In this document: positions 1 to 7,933 of the stretch, one piece after another
Position numbering within the stretch: the first letter of the stretch is position 1
Layout of the letters: every line of letters begins with the position of its first letter
NCBI GenBank assembly: GCA_015680635.1
Contig: JAABOA010000050.1
Span: 17,903-30,327 of the forward strand
Length of the DNA stretch: 12,425 nt
DNA from: Lunasporangiospora selenospora
Lineage: Eukaryota > Mortierellomycota > Mortierellomycetes > Mortierellales > Mortierellaceae
Direction: 5' to 3'
Translations under genes and position numbers: made by a program
Notes under the pieces: generated by a model
What the model saw: only the letters and a program-made list of their open reading frames with translations
Database searches by the model: none
Told to the model about the DNA's origin: nothing

Positions 1-61
1 GGGACGAAGAAGAGGGGGCAGCAGGTGGCGGAGTGGTAGGGGAGTGAACTGGCAACTCCAT
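1..61 (-). CDS. Possible 5' end of a gene leaving the window (partial)
   Basis: Reading leftward from an ATG at 61, the minus strand stays open for 20 codons to the window edge. It encodes MELPVHSPTTPPPAAPSSSS, a Pro/Ser-rich low-complexity start common in fungal regulatory or cytoskeletal proteins. The ATG is followed by G (+4), but -3 is C, so its context is only fair. Upstream DNA (62 to about 300) is pyrimidine-rich on this strand, as fungal 5' leaders often are. No domain is visible and the product cannot be named. The alternative is a chance open stretch in C-rich promoter DNA; 20 codons are too few to exclude that. Confidence 0.35.
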   Translation of the reverse strand, partial: MELPVHSPTTPPPAAPSSSS

Positions 62-1005
62 TGGAATGTGAATAGTGCGGATGAGTGGAGGGATTGGATG
101 GAATGTGGGAATGTAGCAGCAGATGGAGAATGGCGCAAACGAGGATTGGGTGAGAGAAGAGGAAAAATCCAAGTTCGGGCGGTTTTGCACTGGCTTTTAT
201 GCTTGTCAGCCCGACCTAGCAGACCATTCATAGTTTAAGCCGGCGCTTCATATTTTCAGCGCGTACACACTCAACAGGGCATCCATCCACCCGTATTCCT
301 TCCTCTACGCTCGGCACGCTCGGTGATACACCAGCCAGGCGTACACCAACCCTTATCGGATATAGCACGCATAGTGACTAGTGGAGCGTGGCCCGAGAGC
401 GCAGACTGTTTAGAGAGAAGGTCGATTAGAGTTTGGAAAAGATGGAAGCTCGGAGAGAGATCTGCAGACATCATTGGCTACAATCCCACCACGCATAGAA
501 TCGGCATGGGGCTTCATTTTTCCCCACTCGCTTGCTGGTTCCCAGGACCATCCTCGCTTTCCTTGCCTATTTGGGACGGCAAAATCAGCTGGACATGTCA
601 TGGCCTCGCTACTCCAACCTCTGCATGAAGGCGCTTTGTTCTCTTTTCAGTCGCGAGATCTCGCTTTCGAGCCCCTTTGTCTTTCACCCTCTTCACCTCT
701 CCAGCCCAAACGGAGAGGCACTGGATCAACCGCCGCCCTCTCCCCTTCCCCTGTTGCTCATCACATGATAAAATCATCCAATGCAGGACATAAAAGAGGT
801 CAACGTTTCGCCCATCTCCAAAGCTGCCTGAATCCAACTAAATTGGGGGTCTTCCTCTCGGACAAGAGGACACAGGGGTCTGCCCTGGGTTCGTACCTGT
901 CTCAATCAGACAAGCTTTGTTACTAGGTAAAATACATGTATTTCAGCTCCAAACAAGCCGCTGAGGGTAAACAAATGACCCTTTCTTAAGACGCCTATTT
1001 CTCTT
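62..1005. other. Intergenic region, no convincing gene
   Basis: Open frames here are short and overlap on both strands, and none shows a domain or a spliceable structure. The left part would be the promoter and leader of the possible minus-strand gene at 1-61. The right part, next to 1006, must hold the 3' UTR and polyadenylation signals of the NASP gene. Two adjacent small hairpins lie at 853-870 and 873-887. A pyrimidine-rich stretch at about 640-760 could be promoter-associated. Nothing else stands out. Confidence 0.5.
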
Positions 1006-2660
1006 CTAAACCTTGGCTCTCTTCTCTGCCTCTTCGTTTTCCATCGTTTCAACATTATCTGCAGCCTTGCGCTTCAAATCAGCTCTCTCCTCTGGCAAAT
1101 CTTCCTTCTCAGATGCCTTGGTCGCTGAAGCAGCTGCGGGGGATGCTCCAGATGAAGATGCCGCAGGAGAGGGTTTGTTGACCTTGGGCTTGATCAAGTT
1201 ACTAATGTCATTCACGGTCTGCGGAGTCTTTTGGCCCAATAGCTCTGAGATCAATGTTGAACGGGGATCCTCCTCCTCCGACGCCTTTTTGGCTTGATTA
1301 GCGATCATATCTTGCACCTATGTCGCGTTGCAGAGAGATGGTTAGAAATCACATACGGGTTTAAAAACGCCCGAGAGTCTTTCACGATTGCCAGCTTTTG
1401 CAAGTACCTTCTGCTCCATCTCGCCAATGAGCTCATGAAGCTCTACCAATTCCTTAGCCATCTTTGTTTCACTTTCGCTCGCATCAGTCGCTCGAGCCTT
1501 GCCCTTCCCAGAAGCCAACAAGCCATTGAGCTTCTGAACTCTTGCCTTCAGGACACTGGAAGCCTGATGGATATGCTCATGTGCCTTCTCGGACTCATTG
1601 GGGGTGTACTCGAGAGCCAAGGCGAGCTTGTAGTGGGCCTCAGCCAGTTGTCGGTCGTCTGGATCAAGTCTTGCCTCTTTAATCTTGATCGCCTCTTGGA
1701 AATCCGATACAGCCTGCTCAAAGTTCTCAGACTCGAGTGAGACGTCTCCCAATGCGATATGGACATCACCGAGTTTGAGCAGCGCGTCCTCCGTTCCAAT
1801 ACGATGATAGAGCACTCGAGCGAGGTCGAGTACGTCCCATGCAACTGCGAAATCATCGCTATCGTCCTCGCCCTGTCCTTCCTCACCCTCCTCATCTCCT
1901 TCCTCGTCTTCCTCATCTTCCTCATCTCCTTCGAACACAAACCGAGGATTGTTTGTGGCTGCAGAAGAGGATGCAGCTGAAGCCACACGATAAGGTAGAA
2001 ATACGAAAGGGATATAAAAGAAAAATGAATAAATTAGTAACGGCTTCACTTTGGAGACAAAAATGACTAGGCAAGAAAGAGAAATAAGATAACAAAAGAT
2101 AAACAAAGACTGGTCACTCGACATACCCGAGCTGGAGCCTCCTGCAGCGGCGACAATAGCTTCCAGTTCCTGCTTGGGCTTGTTCTGCGTGACACCGCCG
2201 AGGACAGAGCTTTGCTGGATGCCATGCTCTAGAAGCGCTTTTCCATACATGAACAAAGTATCCGCGCACTTTGGCGAGGTCTCTCCATAAATCTGTCCAC
2301 TAATCCAAGCAACAAGACGGCCGCGTGGATAAAATGAGGTTTGCTATTTGATTAGGGGGATGCATTGAGGTAGAAACATACTTGAAGGCTGGTGCTTAAG
2401 GGCATGGTATTTTCATTTCTATTCTCTTACAGCATTTCGGAAGCAAGGGCAAGCTTCTCGATCGCAAGCTCATAGTCCTGGAGAGCAAAGGCTTTTGCGC
2501 CCGCCTCGTTGAGTTCCTGAATGGCGAGCTCTGTTTCTGGAGCAATGGGGCCATCATAGGTGGGGAGAAAAGCCTCATCCTGTGCCTCCTGAGCGTCCAC
2601 AACACGTTCCGAGGAACCCTGAGATGAGTCCTGTAGTTGCTTTTCCTGGTTATTGTCCAT
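1006..2660 (-). CDS. NASP/Sim3/Hif1-type histone chaperone (SHNi-TPR protein)
   Basis: Spliced model, 427 aa: exons 2660-2431, 2299-2127, 1976-1408 and 1317-1006 (minus strand), with introns of 131, 150 and 90 nt. Phases agree at every junction. Family members bind histone H3 (CENP-A in Sim3) and sometimes H1, and deliver histones to chromatin assembly in the nucleus. Residues 41-77 (ETELAIQELNEAGAKAFALQ and following) plus 78-107 (YGETSPKCADTLFMYGKALL) form the first TPR and the start of the second. An acidic block (150-176, almost all D/E/G) interrupts TPR2, the hallmark of this family. TPR2 resumes at about 177-195 (FAVAWDVLDLARVLYHR), TPR3 is about 198-235 and TPR4 about 243-283. Exon 3 joins exon 4 as GEMEQK/VQDMIANQ, keeping a helix. 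The tail is Ala/Ser/Lys-rich and ends with a basic nuclear signal, LKRKAADN then EKRAKV. The start at 2660 (GCCATGG context) was chosen over an in-frame upstream ATG. The Pam17 gene is divergent, 400 bp away. Intron 2 is stop-free (see findings). Confidence 0.92.
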
Positions 2661-3060
2661 GGCGTGGTTCAGTCTGGTTGGTGTGAAGAAGAATGTCAAA
2701 AAGAAGCCAGCTTCCATGTTTTTATGTTTTGAGCCACAGTCACGGATGCTTGTTGAGTCTTGCGCTTCTGCAATCAACACACGCACACACGGAAATGGAC
2801 ACGCCTAGGCATTTTGCATGATGGGCAGGCGATGGTCGATACCATGCAAATTCATGATCTCAATGGAATCCATTGTTGATCCTTTTTCCCCTCATCTCCA
2901 GTCTCGGTCTTCAAGAGCGCAATGCTCTTCAAGACCTACAGGAAATAACCGTCCTATCTATGCCCTGAATAGGAAATAACGACTATGTAATAGGAGGGGT
3001 TTTTTTGGATTGCCGGATCCAGATCGCTTCCAACAGAAAGTCTCTCCGTACCATACCAAC
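2661..3060. promoter_or_regulatory. Divergent promoter between the NASP and Pam17 genes
   Basis: These 400 bp separate the two start codons and must hold both promoters. Visible structure: a 31-bp imperfect palindrome at 2906-2936 (13-nt arms, one mismatch, 5-nt loop) and two copies of AGGAAATAAC at 2940-2949 and 2971-2980, exactly 31 bp apart. A T-run at 2999-3006 lies about 55 bp before the Pam17 ATG. No clear TATA box was found for either gene. Which element serves which gene cannot be read from sequence. Confidence 0.6.
2906..2936. repeat. 31-bp imperfect inverted repeat in the divergent promoter
   Basis: The left arm is GGTCTTCAAGAGC (2906-2918), the spacer GCAAT (2919-2923) and the right arm GCTCTTCAAGACC (2924-2936). 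The arms are complementary at 12 of 13 positions, with a C-C mismatch in the middle. The core TCTTCAAGA occurs in both arms in the same orientation, so this could also be read as two direct copies of a factor site. TTCAAGA resembles part of a heat-shock element but lacks a full GAA half-site. Confidence 0.6.
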
Positions 3061-3876
3061 ATGGCAACCGCAGCAATCAGGATGTCACTCATGACCAGTC
3101 GCTCCCTCGGAGCCTCCGCCATCCGTGCTACACCATGCATTGCGCATCCTTGCGGAAACGCGTCCCGTCAGCTCTCCACTTCCTCCATCTTGAGGACCGC
3201 AGAACAATCCTCAAAATCGGCAGCAGCAGCGCCAGAACAACAGCTCGAGAGAATGGACTGGAACACATACTTTACCCTTCGCCGGAGCCGTCGCAACTAT
3301 GAGCGCGTCTTTATGGCTCCTTGTGCGATCTTGGGCTTCCTCGGTGCCGGATACTATTTTGCAAATAGGGAGTTTGATCCAACACCTATCATGGGCATGG
3401 ACCCTTTCTTTGTCTATGGTGCCGGCACCATTGCTGGAGCTATCGTCGGCTTGGCCACTGGTCCTGTTGTTGGAAATATGGTCTTCAGAAGTGTCAACTC
3501 CAAGGCCCGCCCCATTGTTGATAAGGTAATGAGTAGGACGTATATGTGAAGATCCAGTGCCAATTGTTAGAAGACGAGCCCTTCAAGAATGCGCTTTCTT
3601 TCACAAATTTAATTGACACAACAACCTGACGCTACATTTGCTTTATTATTAACCTCCTTCTCGTCCCTTCCTCCCTTTTGCGGTGGTCAATAGATGGACA
3701 AGGAGTTTTACAAGCATATTGTCAAGAACCGTGCCGATCCCTCTGCCAATTCCGTCCGCAACCCTGTTCCTGACTTTTATGGCGAGAAGATCAAGTCTGT
3801 GAGCGAGTATCGCTCTTGGTTGCGAAAGCAGCGCGAGTTCCGTCGCAAGGCTCAGTTCTATGTAGGCGTGGATTAA
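3061..3876 (+). CDS. PAM17: Pam17, subunit of the mitochondrial presequence translocase-associated motor
   Basis: Spliced model, 215 aa: exons 3061-3525 and 3694-3876 with a 168-nt phase-0 intron (donor GTAATG, acceptor CAATAG). Pam17 is an inner-membrane protein that docks the import motor on the TIM23 channel during protein import into the matrix. Residues 1 to about 45 are a mitochondrial presequence: Ser/Ala/Arg-rich, no acidic residue, with a processing-like RQLSTSS at 36-42. The family core starts at about 67 ([19 protein letters not shown]). Two hydrophobic segments follow at about 84-101 ([17 protein letters not shown]) and 114-136, separated by [11 protein letters not shown]. Exon 2 supplies the conserved C-terminal part ([39 protein letters not shown]). 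The length is close to the yeast protein (about 200 aa). The ATG at 3061 was chosen because it gives a clean presequence; an extension from the upstream TTG is rejected. Without splicing the protein ends soon after residue 155 and loses the conserved tail. Confidence 0.95.
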
Positions 3877-4493
3877 ATAGCAAAATACATTGTGCCAAAG
3901 GAGGCTCAAAAAACAAGGATGAATAGGAAAAAAAAAAAAAAAAAAAAAAAACTAGATTTGTATCAAGAAGCGATAAATTGTGCCTACTCGTAAAAGCACT
4001 GCTGAGGAGCAATGATAGAAGCAGCTCTGCCAGAGAGCAATGACAGAAACAGCGATATCTCTCTTTCTTTCTGGGTTGTATCCCGTTACCGGATAATGTA
4101 TTTGCAAATTGTGGACAATTAATCGAAACAACAGGCCAGGGAAGGCACAAACTCCTGTGGCTGCCTGACATGGCAATAAAAAAAGGGCTCTCACCAATGT
4201 CTACATTTCTCCGATCGACAGACCTCTCCTTTCATTGCATCCTGAACCATCATTTTATCCGCTCAGCTTCGCTCCACTCTTGCTCCACTGCTGCTGTTTT
4301 TCTCATCATCCTGTCATCCGGTGTCGCCAACTGACCTGGCTCATTAGCACACCTTGACCGTCTGTCGGTTACTGGTATCATCTGGATTTCATCCCTTCAC
4401 CCCCTACCCCCTCAAAAAAAACCATTACTCGAACCAAGAAAATATATAATTCTAAATCATTCTTCAGCATCTTTTCGCTGATCACTCAGGACA
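3877..4493. promoter_or_regulatory. Pam17 3' region and promoter of the ZIP transporter gene
   Basis: After the Pam17 stop comes an A24 tract at 3928-3951. A degraded 28-bp tandem duplication lies at 3999-4054; its best part is GAGCAATGATAGAAGCAGC at 4007-4025, repeated at 4035-4053 with 17 of 19 bases kept. From about 4200 the plus strand becomes pyrimidine-rich (many CTC, TCC and TGC runs), typical of a fungal promoter and leader. A TATA-like AATATATAAT sits at 4441-4450, about 45 bp before the start codon. If it is used, the 5' UTR would be very short. No gene is seen here. Confidence 0.55.
3928..3951 (+). repeat. A24 homopolymer tract
   Basis: Twenty-four consecutive A residues begin 52 bp after the Pam17 stop codon. 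The gene upstream has an intron and no target-site duplication is visible, so this is not a processed retrocopy tail. It is more likely a homopolymer near the transcript end; its length could vary between isolates or be a sequencing problem spot. Confidence 0.85.
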
Positions 4494-5891
4494 ATGGATC
4501 CATTCATCAGTCTCATCCTGCTTTGCATTGCCATGCTAGTGGCATCCTTCCTCGCTGGCAACATCCCGCTTTCGTTTCATCTCTCAGAAGACCGTCTCAA
4601 GCTCTTCTCCAACTTTGGTGTCGGACTCCTTGTAGGCACTTCGCTAGTCGTCATCATCCCAGAAGGCGTCGAGACCCTTTACAGTGTCCAGCCCGAAAAC
4701 CCGTCTCCACCTGTGGGATCGCCTTCTGGAATAACTGGACATAATAAACCCATCAAGCGGTCACTCCGAGGACAGAGAATCGGCCTTCCATATGTCAACG
4801 GAATCCAGAAAAGACAGGACGCTCTGCCTCTTGGACCACTCCTCGCAAAACGGAGCGCTCACGATAGTGCCGCCATTGTCGTTACAGACCCAGATCACCC
4901 TTATGTACTCCAAGCCAGGCAGCTTGAGACGCTTGCAATCCCATCTACCTTCGAGGACAATATGTTGCGAACCCGAATGGACGAGCAGGCTGTAAGACTG
5001 GGCAACGTTGGCAAACCGCTTACCAAACGACAGGGTGCTGTTGATGACGAGGGTGCTGTTGATGATGTCGCAGCCCCGGACAACCAAGCTGACGATAATG
5101 ATAACGATGACAAGCAGCCTGATAATGATAATGGTGGTCAAAGGGGAAAGGATCATCTGGAGGACGGACACGATGAAGAGGAAGAGGAGAACGATGCACA
5201 CAAATACATCGGATTAGCCCTGATCTCTGGCTTTATCTTGATGTTCCTTATCGACCAGATGGGTCCTACTCACGCACACAGTCATAACAACCACGTCTCG
5301 GTAGCGGATTTCACAGAGTTGCACAATCTGCAACTTGATGACAACAACATCCGGATGCCCTCAGCAGTTGGAATGAACTCGGGAGCCAAGAAGCGTGGAA
5401 ACCCAATCACAATTGGTCTAGTTGTTCATGCGGCCGCCGATGGTATTGCCTTGGGAGCTTCAGCAACAAGACCAGAACTTCGATTCATCGTGTTCCTGGC
5501 CATCATGTTACACAAGGCTCCTGCAGCGTTTGGGCTTGCCTCGGTCTTGTTGCAGCATGGGTTCTCTCGTCGACAGACTCGTCAGCAGGTTGGGATCTTC
5601 TCGTTGGCCGCTCCCATTGGTGCTGTTCTGACCTATATGTTTATTCACATTAGTGGAAAAGGCGAAGCAACATCCCTGCATTGGTGGACTGGCATGCTTC
5701 TTTTGTTTTCGGGTGGGACCTTCCTCTACGTGGCCATGCATGTCATGAGCGAGATGAACAATGCTGAAAAGGGTTCGTCTGGTTATAATGTTGGATCTGG
5801 AGTAGAGAAGGGCCTGTCCGTTGTCGAGGTTCTCTGTGTTATTGGAGGAATGGTTGTACCCCTTATCCTATCTGTAGACCATGAACACTAG
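4494..5891 (+). CDS. ZIP-family metal transporter, ZIP9 (SLC39A9)/Atx2 type
   Basis: Intronless, 465 aa. ZIP proteins move Zn2+, Mn2+ or Fe2+ into the cytosol; ZIP9 and yeast Atx2 act mainly in the Golgi. Predicted membrane segments: TM1 about 4-26, TM2 about 36-56 (FGVGLLVGTSLVVIIPEG, family signature), TM3 about 239-256, TM4 about 303-323, TM5 about 331-353, TM6 about 366-386, TM7 about 396-416 and TM8 about 441-460. Metal-site motifs are HAAADGIALG (His312, Asp316) in TM4 and HKAPAAFG (His340) in TM5, the ZIP9 form of the usual HExPxxxG. A His patch (HAHSHNNH, 260-267) follows TM3, on the predicted cytosolic side. The odd part is the TM2-TM3 loop (about 60-238), far longer than in animal ZIP9. 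It has four Lys-Arg pairs (88-89, 106-107, 119-120, 178-179), then an Asp/Asn/Glu-rich stretch (184-234). That loop would face the lumen, where Kex2 works. The ATG is near a TATA-like site at 4441-4450. The substrate metal cannot be decided from sequence. Confidence 0.93.
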   Translation: MDPFISLILLCIAMLVASFLAGNIPLSFHLSEDRLKLFSNFGVGLLVGTSLVVIIPEGVETLYSVQPENPSPPVGSPSGITGHNKPIKRSLRGQRIGLPYVNGIQKRQDALPLGPLLAKRSAHDSAAIVVTDPDHPYVLQARQLETLAIPSTFEDNMLRTRMDEQAVRLGNVGKPLTKRQGAVDDEGAVDDVAAPDNQADDNDNDDKQPDNDNGGQRGKDHLEDGHDEEEEENDAHKYIGLALISGFILMFLIDQMGPTHAHSHNNHVSVADFTELHNLQLDDNNIRMPSAVGMNSGAKKRGNPITIGLVVHAAADGIALGASATRPELRFIVFLAIMLHKAPAAFGLASVLLQHGFSRRQTRQQVGIFSLAAPIGAVLTYMFIHISGKGEATSLHWWTGMLLLFSGGTFLYVAMHVMSEMNNAEKGSSGYNVGSGVEKGLSVVEVLCVIGGMVVPLILSVDHEH

Positions 5892-6164
5892 AGACATTGT
5901 GAAATTTACACCATGCATTGTAGAATACAGGCTTTTATTGCACTAACATCAACGTCCCTGCCCCGTATGTCGCATAAGTACTTGATCATTTCAACCAAAT
6001 AGTGACTGCATGCTTTTCCTGGTCGGGCCTGGCACATTCCGAAGATCAGATTGCGAAAATGAATAACATGTTTTAATGACTGGCAGCTTCTCTTTATATG
6101 AAGGTTGTCCACCACACAGTCCTGAGAGATGATCCAGTTCTAAAAATGCGGATTAAACGGTACT

Positions 6165-6829
6165 CTATGCGTATGGCATCAAACGACGCAAATGCTTGGA
6201 TTGGCGGGGTGTGGCGAAGGAAGCAATACCAGCCTTGTTCAAGCGGTTACGATCCATTCCTGTGTTGATGTGGCGCTTTCCAGATCTCCAGTGCTTGAAC
6301 TTTCCAGAAGGCAATGCGACGAATCTAAAAGGGAGAATCGGTTCGAGTTAGTGTCATGAATATTGATTGTACTCTAAGACCTATTGACAAACATAAATGT
6401 AAGGCAACAAGCAACTGAGGCTCAGGGTGACACCCCTGGCACCAACCCCTGGATCTAAACGACCATCAGCAGTTACAGAAAACAACTCGCCCTTAATCCT
6501 ACCTCTTCTTCGCGGCCGAGTTGGTTTTAAGCTTGTAGCTCATGTGACGGACAGCATTGCAAAGGACCGAGTTGGTAGTTGAAACCGGTGCTGAAGCAGA
6601 GACTGTAGGCAGCGCTGCTGAAGAGTATAAGGAAGACTTGAGGGGGCTCCAGGCGAGCGCTATTCAGGAGAGGTTCCATAGAGCAATGACATGGTGTTAG
6701 CGCCTAAATGGCTCCAGTAGAAGGGTCAGCTGCGATGATACTCCTGTCCACGCGCCAGAGACATGGAGGCCCATCCGAGGAGAGAGACCGGGGTCAATTA
6801 CCGAGTGTTGATCTGATGAATGAAGCCAT
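6165..6829 (-). CDS. Mitochondrial large-subunit ribosomal protein bL35m
   Basis: Spliced model, 114 aa: exons 6829-6802 (only 28 nt), 6659-6503 and 6324-6165 on the minus strand, with introns of 142 and 178 nt. Donors are GTAATT and GTAGGA; acceptors are AATAG and TTTAG. Phases (1, then 2) match across both junctions. Residues 1-48 form a basic, Ser/Ala-rich mitochondrial presequence (MASFIRSTLALAWSPLKSSL at the start). The bL35 domain spans 49-114: MSYKLKTNSAAKKRF, then LPSGKFKHWRSGKRHIN, then a basic tail RNRLNKAG and SKHLRRLMPYA. The pattern KLKT-x-S-x-AKKRF-x(5)-GKF and GKRHIN is the L35 signature. In bacteria L35 is about 65 aa, so the extra length is the presequence. The protein packs against rRNA in the mitochondrial large subunit. 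The gene is convergent with the ZIP gene, 273 bp from its stop. Each exon is under 60 codons, so simple ORF calls miss the gene. Confidence 0.88.
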
Positions 6830-7933
6830 GGCGGAAGGCGTAAATTGAGAGAACGGGCCAGGAATGTGAAATGTCCGGCAAGCAAGCCAAGGCCTCGATC
6901 TGTTTGGTTGTGGTCGGATTTAAGGGTTAAAAATTCAGTGGCGGAGCCAGCGAACTTCATGGCAGGACGAGGCTGCCTGTCCACATCCTTTCTCTTTGCT
7001 CCTTGCCCCCCCTTGCTCTCTCTCTCTCTCTCTTTCTCTCTCGCTGAACCACCCCAAATCCATCGATCCCACGTCGTAGCCAAATCCCGTCCACTGGTCC
7101 TCGTCACACCCTGCACGACAGAGCTGCGTCTGTTCCTGAGTCTTTTCGTGGCCAAAACCTGCTCCTGTGAAGCCTCCGTCCTTGTGCGCATACTGCCGCT
7201 TGTAAGGCGCCTCTCATATTAACCTGCAAGGACTCTTTTTCTTTGCATCTGGATCTTCTCTTCTTCCAATATTGATCTCTTGATAAAGTTCCCTTGAGGA
7301 AAACAAGAGAGAAACAACAGCTGTGAGGTAGTGAAAAGGGAAGGAGGACAGGGTCCTAATTATGAATAAATTAAAAAACGAGCAAGCATGCATGCTCATA
7401 GATATCGTTTCTTTGCCTCTTCTTGACTACTATGCTTAGCTAAGAGTAAGTGCTCGATCTTCCTCCATACCTGAAGCACATGGTTAGTTGCGATACTCGT
7501 ACTTTAGTGCAGGACAGGCCCGTTTTATGAACCCGGAGCTTTACGATTCTCCGCTCCGTTTTACTCTGATCTGTTGGCTGTGGTGTATTACGACCCTTGT
7601 TCGTTTGCAGGAGCCAAGTCTACCAAGAAGGATTGATAGACCTCAGTGCAAACAACCTTAACCGAAAGAGTAGCTTTCGCACTCAACCAAACCAAGCTTC
7701 CACTACAATAACCCTTCCCTATATGCGTTCTAGCAAGGAGCATTTGCCAGGTTAATTGACCAGTACTCTAGTGTTCTTCTCTCCAAATAGCCACGCCTAG
7801 TTACACTGCCTTACGGACTATTCCTTTTCATTTAACCCTTTACTCTAAAGGCCAAGACATCTCCTTCTATTACTACTAGTAAGTACACTCTTCCTCAGCA
7901 CTAGTAGAAAAAAGGCCTAGAAGGGTCGCTCAT
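6830..7933. promoter_or_regulatory. Divergent intergenic region between bL35m and the coiled-coil gene
   Basis: About 1.1 kb between two divergent start codons. The bL35m side holds the CT microsatellite (7016-7042), a C7 run just before it and generally pyrimidine-rich plus-strand DNA. On the right there are two strong plus-strand donor motifs, GTAAGT at 7446 and GTAAGTAC at 7879, and an acceptor-like TTTGCAG ending at 7610. These could make 5'-UTR introns 7446-7610 and 7879 onward for the downstream gene. A 10-codon upstream ORF starts at 7723 (ATGCGTTCTAGC). Open frames in the region are short and show no recognisable domain. Confidence 0.5.
7016..7042. repeat. (CT)n microsatellite, one interruption
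   Basis: An alternating CT run of 27 nt broken once by TTT at 7032-7034. It lies about 190 bp upstream of the bL35m start codon, so on that gene's sense strand it reads as a (GA)n run. Such tracts are common in fungal promoters as nucleosome-poor or factor-binding DNA; no specific role is shown. Confidence 0.85.

Noticed and set aside
838-900. tRNA gene suggested by GGTTCGTACCT
   Set aside because: The five bases on either side cannot form a T-arm stem, and no A box or acceptor stem fits upstream.
474-926. 150-codon plus-strand frame
   Set aside because: It has no domain, overlaps other short frames equally long by chance, and sits in promoter-like pyrimidine-rich DNA.
2661-2786. Upstream in-frame start for the NASP protein (adding 42 residues from 2786)
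   Set aside because: The added part contains a hydrophobic Phe/Thr-rich run unlike a histone chaperone, and the start at 2660 has a GCCATGG context.
3010-3060. TTG-initiated extension of Pam17
   Set aside because: The extension starts with acidic residues that would spoil the presequence; the ATG at 3061 gives a proper one.
3928-3951. Poly(A) tail of a retroposed gene copy
   Set aside because: The Pam17 gene just upstream keeps its intron, and no target-site duplication flanks the A24 tract.
4761-5201. Hydrophobic 146-codon frame antisense to the ZIP gene
   Set aside because: Its Ile/Val runs are just the complement of Asp/Asn codons in the acidic loop; a mirror artefact.
6338-6352. tRNA B-box-like CGGTTCGAGTTAG
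   Set aside because: It lies inside bL35m intron 2, matches only in part, and no cloverleaf can be drawn around it.
6697-7191. 164-codon minus-strand frame over the bL35m upstream region
   Set aside because: It overlaps the first bL35m exon and intron in another frame, and its Arg/Glu run is the CT microsatellite read on the other strand.
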